Of a stretch of 9,893 bases of DNA, positions 5,624 through 9,893 are shown one piece after another. The notes beneath the pieces were generated by a model. That model did no database searches, was not told the origin of the DNA, and saw nothing but the letters and a program-made list of their open reading frames with translations. The DNA comes from SAR202 cluster bacterium. GTDB lineage: Bacteria > Chloroflexota > Dehalococcoidia > Lucifugimonadales > JASMAO01. Positions within the stretch are counted from its first letter, which is position 1. The number at the start of each line of letters is the position of its first letter. The stretch is taken from assembly GCA_030754315.1 (NCBI GenBank), contig JASMAO010000113.1, positions 1 through 9,893 on the forward strand. Reading direction: 5' to 3'. The position numbers and the translations under genes were made by a program.

Positions 5624-6433
5624 CTAAGTCCGGTATCCGATTACAGTGGTGGAACCTCCGCCTCCTCTAAAACCACCTCGCCCTCCCCTAGAATAACTGC
5701 TTCGATTGGTTGAGCCCCACCTGCTTCTTACACCAGTTGAGCTACTTTTGAACGTACCCGTAGATTTCTGTCTTGCCATGTAGGATTGCCTGCCAGCGCC
5801 CAAATTCTTGCCTGCGCTCGAATATTTTGATCCTCCGAATCTCTTCTGTGTGCTGAAGTATTTGGAATTACGTGCGACTTGGGACCTGTACACAGAGGAA
5901 TTTCGAAAACGCGTACGGTCCCGGCTGACGGTGGATCTAGCGTAAGACGACGGCGTTGAGTAGTAATAACCTCTTGGTGTCAGAGATGAGATCATCAGGT
6001 AAGTTAGAAGAAAGTCACCCGTTCCGAAACCATGTCGGTAGTAGGAGTTAGCTCCGTGACCGCGTAATTCGTGGTTTTCGTGGGTTTTAACTATGGAGAA
6101 GAGTAGGTCGTCTTGCGTGTCTTCTATCTCGAAGTTCTTATTCAGATCTTCGTATCCTTCGAGTACAAGAGATTCCCCGTCTTGCTTTGATCGTATTAAT
6201 ACCAGACCGTCTCCCTCATAGATTCGGTTTATCTTCTTTTCAAACTCAGACGCGCTTTTGGAAGTTTTAAAGGCGTTCTGCACGTCCTCCATGTTGATCC
6301 TGCCAGCGGCGCCGTCAGTCGCTGCCCACTCATCATAGCTTGGACCGATGTCACAGGCAGCTATAGTTGGGCCCGCGACGACCATCGTGCCGGCCAACGT
6401 TGCGATACCGAGCCTACTAGCTTTAATTGGCAT
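5624..6433 (-). CDS. Putative lipoprotein with basic Ser/Arg/Gly/Tyr-rich C-terminal tail
   Basis: I do not recognise a named family for this 269-residue protein. It starts with a signal peptide: Lys4 and Arg7, a hydrophobic core to about residue 20, then TIAAC, which fits a lipobox with Cys27, so it is likely a lipoprotein or at least exported. Residues 45-120 look folded and acidic; Asp96-x-Asn98-x-Asn100 followed by Glu102 and Ile103 resembles an EF-hand/dockerin-like calcium loop. A short hydrophobic stretch FLLTYLMISSL is at 141-151. From about 153 to the end it is low-complexity, rich in Ser, Arg, Tyr and Gly, ending with GGRGGFRGGGG before STTVIGYRT, hence strongly basic. The start ATG 6433 has GGAGG 7 bases upstream. 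It follows the SecA-like gene by 44 bases with no visible promoter, so co-transcription is likely; a role as client of that ATPase is speculation. Confidence 0.75.
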   Translation of the reverse strand: MPIKASRLGIATLAGTMVVAGPTIAACDIGPSYDEWAATDGAAGRINMEDVQNAFKTSKSASEFEKKINRIYEGDGLVLIRSKQDGESLVLEGYEDLNKNFEIEDTQDDLLFSIVKTHENHELRGHGANSYYRHGFGTGDFLLTYLMISSLTPRGYYYSTPSSYARSTVSRDRTRFRNSSVYRSQVARNSKYFSTQKRFGGSKYSSAGKNLGAGRQSYMARQKSTGTFKSSSTGVRSRWGSTNRSSYSRGGRGGFRGGGGSTTVIGYRT

Positions 6434-6440
6434 ATCAATT

Positions 6441-6445
6441 CCTCC
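6441..6445 (-). promoter_or_regulatory. Strong ribosome binding site of the lipoprotein gene
   Basis: GGAGG on the minus strand is 7 bases before ATG 6433. It contrasts with the SecA-like gene upstream, which has no Shine-Dalgarno sequence, so the downstream protein could be made at a higher level from the shared transcript. Confidence 0.75.
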
Positions 6446-6477
6446 GTAATTGCTACTTACTTGTTATTTGTCTGATG

Positions 6478-9400
6478 TCACCTTGGTGCCTTGATGGGTG
6501 ATCTATCTGGATTTGTCTGGGTATGTGAGGGAAGGTAGTGATCCAATTCATGGATTCCTAGGTCATCATCTTTGCTTATCAGGACGCTTTCAATATCGGC
6601 AATGATTTCAGGTTCTAGCTCTGGCTGAGGGTCTGGTTCCTGAGGATCAAGCTTAAGGAAAGCAGTAAAGAATGAATCAGTTGCGTCCTGTATTAGTTTA
6701 TCAAATGCATTGGATCTGTCGATCATGAAGTTATTGATTGCAGTGTGGTGCCCCAACGAATAAACCTGAGAACTCAAAATTTTATCTTGGCTTTCTCCAA
6801 GGTAACTAGACCAGAAGTGATCGGTTGTTTCCAATAGGAATCTGCGCTCTACGTCGTTGATATTGAGGCCAAATGCGGATCGGTGGGTATTGTAGGTGTT
6901 TACTAGGAGTCGTTCTAGTTCCTGAGTAACTGTATCAATTCCTAGTCCGAACAGTTCAGAGCAATCAATTCCATAGTCAAGTTTGACTTCCTCTATCATC
7001 GAATAAAAGTTAAATTTGTATTCGGATATTTTACTAACAGGCATATGGTTAGTGACTATACGTTTTGAGATTCGCCTGATGGATTCAATGACATGATCTG
7101 ATAAATTATCTGTGCCAACGAAACGGTTGCGGGTACGGTAATAACGTGCCGTCAGGTGGTCGGTAACCTTCGAGTAGTCCAAGATCCTGTTTTGCTGGCT
7201 TATGTGTTCTTGTTCCTGTATGGATTGGAATCGATTTAGGTTATGTGAAATATTCGGGTGTTCGTAATAGTTTCCTCCTTCACTATTGGGTCTGGTCTTA
7301 CATTCATTAAGTGCCCAGATATTTGTGAACCCCGACAGGGCTTTGTCTTCCAGAGAGAGGACGAATTCTGACGAGCCAAATTCGCCCTGGCGCCCACTTC
7401 TACCTCGCAACTGATCATCTGTTCGCAGTGATTGGTTCACTTCTGTGCCAATGACATGGAGACCGAGACCAAATCTTATATGCACAGGTGGTTTGTTTCT
7501 TTCTGTTGGTAAGATTTCAAGGTTACACCCTGATCGAATCATAAATGTGGAATCTAGGTGCTTGGTGATGGCCCGTTCCATCATTGAGGCCTCGTTTTCA
7601 GATCTGCAATCTAGGATCACAGGTGAGCGGTGACCAATATGATGATCCACTAGAGACAAATACTGATCAATAATGGCGTGGTCGAGTCCAGGTTGAAGTA
7701 AAATGTCGGTACCTCTTCCTGCCATGTTGGTGGCTACAGTGACTGCTCCGAAGCGGCCCGAGGATTTAACTATCTGAGCTTCTTCGGCGCTGTTCATAGC
7801 GTTTAGAATGGAGTGTTCGATACCTGTTTGATCAAGGAGATCGCTGATCTTGTGGGATTGATCTATAGACAGAGTTCCGACAAGAATGGGACGGCCAACG
7901 TGATTCCAGAATTGGATTTCTTCCACCAATGCGGAAAACTTAGCCTCGTCCGTTTGGTACAGTCTGGTAGGGAAGTCGTATCTGTGAGACTTTCTCGTCA
8001 GAGGTACGGTGACTGTGTCAAGGCCGTATACTGATCGAAATTGAGTCTTGGCATGCATCCCTGTGCCAGTCATTCCGCACAGTGTTTGGTATTGTCCTAA
8101 TAGCCCCCGGACCGATATTTCGCCCAGAATCTTGGACTCCGGTCGGATAGCGACTTGTTCTTTGGCTTCGATTGCAGACTGGAGGCCGTGTTGATACCGG
8201 CTTTCTGGTTTACTTCTGCCGGTGTGCTGGTCTACCAGTACGACTTCATTGCCACTAACGATGTAGTCCACGTCGCATTCGAGTAGAATGTATGCTCTTA
8301 ACATCTGGTAGAGTTGGTTCATCAGGCCATACCGTCTTTGTATATCGCGACCCAGTCGATCGCATAACCTCCGTTTTTTTTCGAGACGTATTCCTAGGTC
8401 GTTCTCAATTGTAGATAGTCGGCTCTTCAAATCACTGGTGTTTAAGATAGGTCCAAGGAGTGTTTCGACGAAATTTTGTCCGTTCTCTGTTAAGCTGAAA
8501 AACCCTTTTTGTGAGTTGACCACGTAGTCCAATTCCGTAGTGAGTGACATAGCACAATCGAGAACATCATGAGCTTGTGCGATAGAGCGCACTTTCTGCG
8601 ACAGTCGCTTGTTAGAGGAAAGTTTTCTAGTCAAAATAGCACTGGAGGGGTCTGCGAGCATCAAGGTAGCTAACATTGCAGGTAGTGTTTTGGGATCCCC
8701 TCCGTTGATAATTGACCCCTCGAGTACTGAGACCGCGCGCCGTTGACGAGAGATAAGCGTTTCCACAGCAGTGCGTATCTTCCGAATATGGCGTGTGCTA
8801 GAACGCTGTCCACCTGCGATGATGATTGGCGTGCTTGCATCGTCTATCAGGGCGTGATCGGCTTCATCTACGATTGCGACATCCATTCGCGGTTGTACTT
8901 TATCACGAAGGCTGTATCTAAGATTATCTCTCAAAAAATCAAACCCTATTTCTCTCAAGCTTGAATAGACAATCTGACTGTCGTAGGCTTTGCGCCGCTC
9001 TTTGTCGTTCATATATCCGAGTACAGCGGTGTTAGTAAGTCCAAGGGAATCGTGTACAGCTGAGAGCATTTCCTGGTCACGGGCAGCGAGGTAATCGTTT
9101 GCGGTGATTACGTGTACGGAGTGTCCCATGGTGGCATGTATGATTGTTGGGAACAGGCCAGCGACAGTCTTACCCTCCCCGGAAAACATTTCCACTACTT
9201 TCCCTTGAACCAACAAACGCCCTGTCAGGAGTTGCTCGTCGGTGGGTCGGAAAGAGAAAGAACCGGTCGTGTCTTTACATGCCACAGCTTGGTAAAAGCT
9301 GGCTGGTAGTAGAATGGTAGGAAAGGCCTCTCTACGCCGACGCATGCTTACATAGACCATTGTTTTGATTATGGTCATATCAACGGAGTCCATCTCTATT

Positions 9401-9849
9401 TTTGGAAAAATTAAATGTAGAACAGCTTCGAATGAATCAGTGCCTACTCCATGGTCTGTGGATAGATTCAGTTCTGGTTCTGAGTCAGAGAGGTACTGGG
9501 TTATTTTGTTGGTGATCTGCTGGTGTTCGTACAGGGGTCCTTCTGCAGCGTGTCTATCAAACAAACGCCATGTTCCAAGTCTTCGTCGTATAGTCTCGTC
9601 GATAACGGCGAAGGCGCGTGGCAGTTCGGATTCATGATGAGACGCGATTTTTAGATTACCTAGTATGGTTTTGAGGTTAGTGTCGGAGAGATTGCCGAAA
9701 TCGTGGCCACGGATCTTGCGAACAAAGTCCGAATCTGATGTCCCGGTGCGATACTGAAGAGTACCCATTACTGAGTTAACGGAGCGGCGTATCATAGATA
9801 TTGTCTTTGGGCGGGTAGTGGGTTGATGTGTCATCTGATTGGTGGACAT
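6478..9849 (-). CDS. Divergent SecA-type preprotein translocase ATPase
   Basis: SecA is the cytoplasmic motor that pushes preproteins through SecYEG. This 1123-residue protein keeps the motor motifs: RPTDEQ (201-206), Walker A GEGKT (224-228), ANDYLAARD, GFDFLRDN (302-309), Walker B DEAD (328-331), LTENG in the preprotein cross-linking domain (453-457), GMTGTG (592-597), ATNMAGRGTDI (706-716) and QLRGRSGRQG (813-822). The helical scaffold/wing region is about 870-1065, with a reduced TTDHFWSSYL motif. It differs from ordinary SecA (about 800-950 aa): roughly 200 residues precede RPTDEQ instead of about 80, there are extra residues before DYIVSGNEV (528) and after GRGTDI, and the C-terminal zinc-binding cysteine motif is absent (last Cys is 963). 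The tail 1068-1123 is acidic and Pro-rich. Divergence suggests an accessory SecA2-like role, but a canonical secA elsewhere in the genome would have to be shown. ATG 9849 lacks a Shine-Dalgarno site and lies just after a -10 box. Confidence 0.88.
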   Translation of the reverse strand: MSTNQMTHQPTTRPKTISMIRRSVNSVMGTLQYRTGTSDSDFVRKIRGHDFGNLSDTNLKTILGNLKIASHHESELPRAFAVIDETIRRRLGTWRLFDRHAAEGPLYEHQQITNKITQYLSDSEPELNLSTDHGVGTDSFEAVLHLIFPKIEMDSVDMTIIKTMVYVSMRRRREAFPTILLPASFYQAVACKDTTGSFSFRPTDEQLLTGRLLVQGKVVEMFSGEGKTVAGLFPTIIHATMGHSVHVITANDYLAARDQEMLSAVHDSLGLTNTAVLGYMNDKERRKAYDSQIVYSSLREIGFDFLRDNLRYSLRDKVQPRMDVAIVDEADHALIDDASTPIIIAGGQRSSTRHIRKIRTAVETLISRQRRAVSVLEGSIINGGDPKTLPAMLATLMLADPSSAILTRKLSSNKRLSQKVRSIAQAHDVLDCAMSLTTELDYVVNSQKGFFSLTENGQNFVETLLGPILNTSDLKSRLSTIENDLGIRLEKKRRLCDRLGRDIQRRYGLMNQLYQMLRAYILLECDVDYIVSGNEVVLVDQHTGRSKPESRYQHGLQSAIEAKEQVAIRPESKILGEISVRGLLGQYQTLCGMTGTGMHAKTQFRSVYGLDTVTVPLTRKSHRYDFPTRLYQTDEAKFSALVEEIQFWNHVGRPILVGTLSIDQSHKISDLLDQTGIEHSILNAMNSAEEAQIVKSSGRFGAVTVATNMAGRGTDILLQPGLDHAIIDQYLSLVDHHIGHRSPVILDCRSENEASMMERAITKHLDSTFMIRSGCNLEILPTERNKPPVHIRFGLGLHVIGTEVNQSLRTDDQLRGRSGRQGEFGSSEFVLSLEDKALSGFTNIWALNECKTRPNSEGGNYYEHPNISHNLNRFQSIQEQEHISQQNRILDYSKVTDHLTARYYRTRNRFVGTDNLSDHVIESIRRISKRIVTNHMPVSKISEYKFNFYSMIEEVKLDYGIDCSELFGLGIDTVTQELERLLVNTYNTHRSAFGLNINDVERRFLLETTDHFWSSYLGESQDKILSSQVYSLGHHTAINNFMIDRSNAFDKLIQDATDSFFTAFLKLDPQEPDPQPELEPEIIADIESVLISKDDDLGIHELDHYLPSHTQTNPDRSPIKAPR

Positions 9850-9857
9850 TCACGATC

Positions 9858-9863
9858 ATTATA
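9858..9863 (-). promoter_or_regulatory. -10 box for a near-leaderless SecA-like transcript
   Basis: A perfect TATAAT on the minus strand ends 8 bases before the ATG at 9849. Normal spacing puts transcription start at or within about two bases of the start codon, giving a leaderless mRNA and explaining the missing Shine-Dalgarno sequence. No good -35 box is seen at 16-18 bases (the best is a three-of-six match, TCAACT), so the call is moderate. Confidence 0.45.
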
Positions 9864-9893
9864 CGGCTAAATTGATCCACCAGTTGACATTTC

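Noticed and set aside
9884..9889. TTGACA on the plus strand as a divergent promoter leaving the window
   Set aside because: The matching -10 position is beyond the window end, so it cannot be judged.

Overview
The window reads as bacterial chromosome of moderate to low GC (estimated by eye). It has two blocks that converge near position 1575. On the plus strand is the end of a ribosomal protein cluster: the L1 C-terminus (rplA, cut by the window start), an L10 leader with a strong attenuator hairpin, rplJ (L10) and rplL (L7/L12). Everything else lies on the minus strand. The host is probably a Chloroflexota lineage related to SAR202/Dehalococcoidia. That rests on general knowledge that such genomes are rich in enolase-superfamily enzymes and LarA-like proteins, so it is an inference and not a marker-based identification.

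The minus strand seems to hold two transcription units. The first starts at the right edge with an almost leaderless -10 box and encodes a divergent, enlarged SecA-type ATPase (1123 aa). It is followed 44 bases later by a predicted lipoprotein or exported protein with a long Ser/Arg/Gly/Tyr-rich basic tail. A doubtful 117-codon frame lies in phase just after the stop codon of that protein.

The second unit starts at a good sigma70-type promoter (TTGACA, 16-base spacer, TAGAAT). It encodes an enolase-superfamily enzyme of the N-succinylamino acid racemase/o-succinylbenzoate synthase type, an M20 metallopeptidase most like peptidase T, and a LarA-type nickel-dependent racemase. All three keep their recognisable catalytic or metal-binding residues.

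The ribosomal genes appear to be controlled by transcription attenuation. The leader can fold a terminator (354-385) or an overlapping antiterminator (330-364), the layout expected for autogenous control by the L10-L12 complex. L10 carries an acidic C-terminal extension of about 73 residues, and rplL is not followed by rpoB. The most interesting candidates for new biology are the divergent SecA with its neighbouring exported protein, the racemase-hydrolase-racemase operon, and the acidic-tailed L10 with its attenuator. I saw no tRNA, rRNA, CRISPR array, insertion sequence or phage gene.
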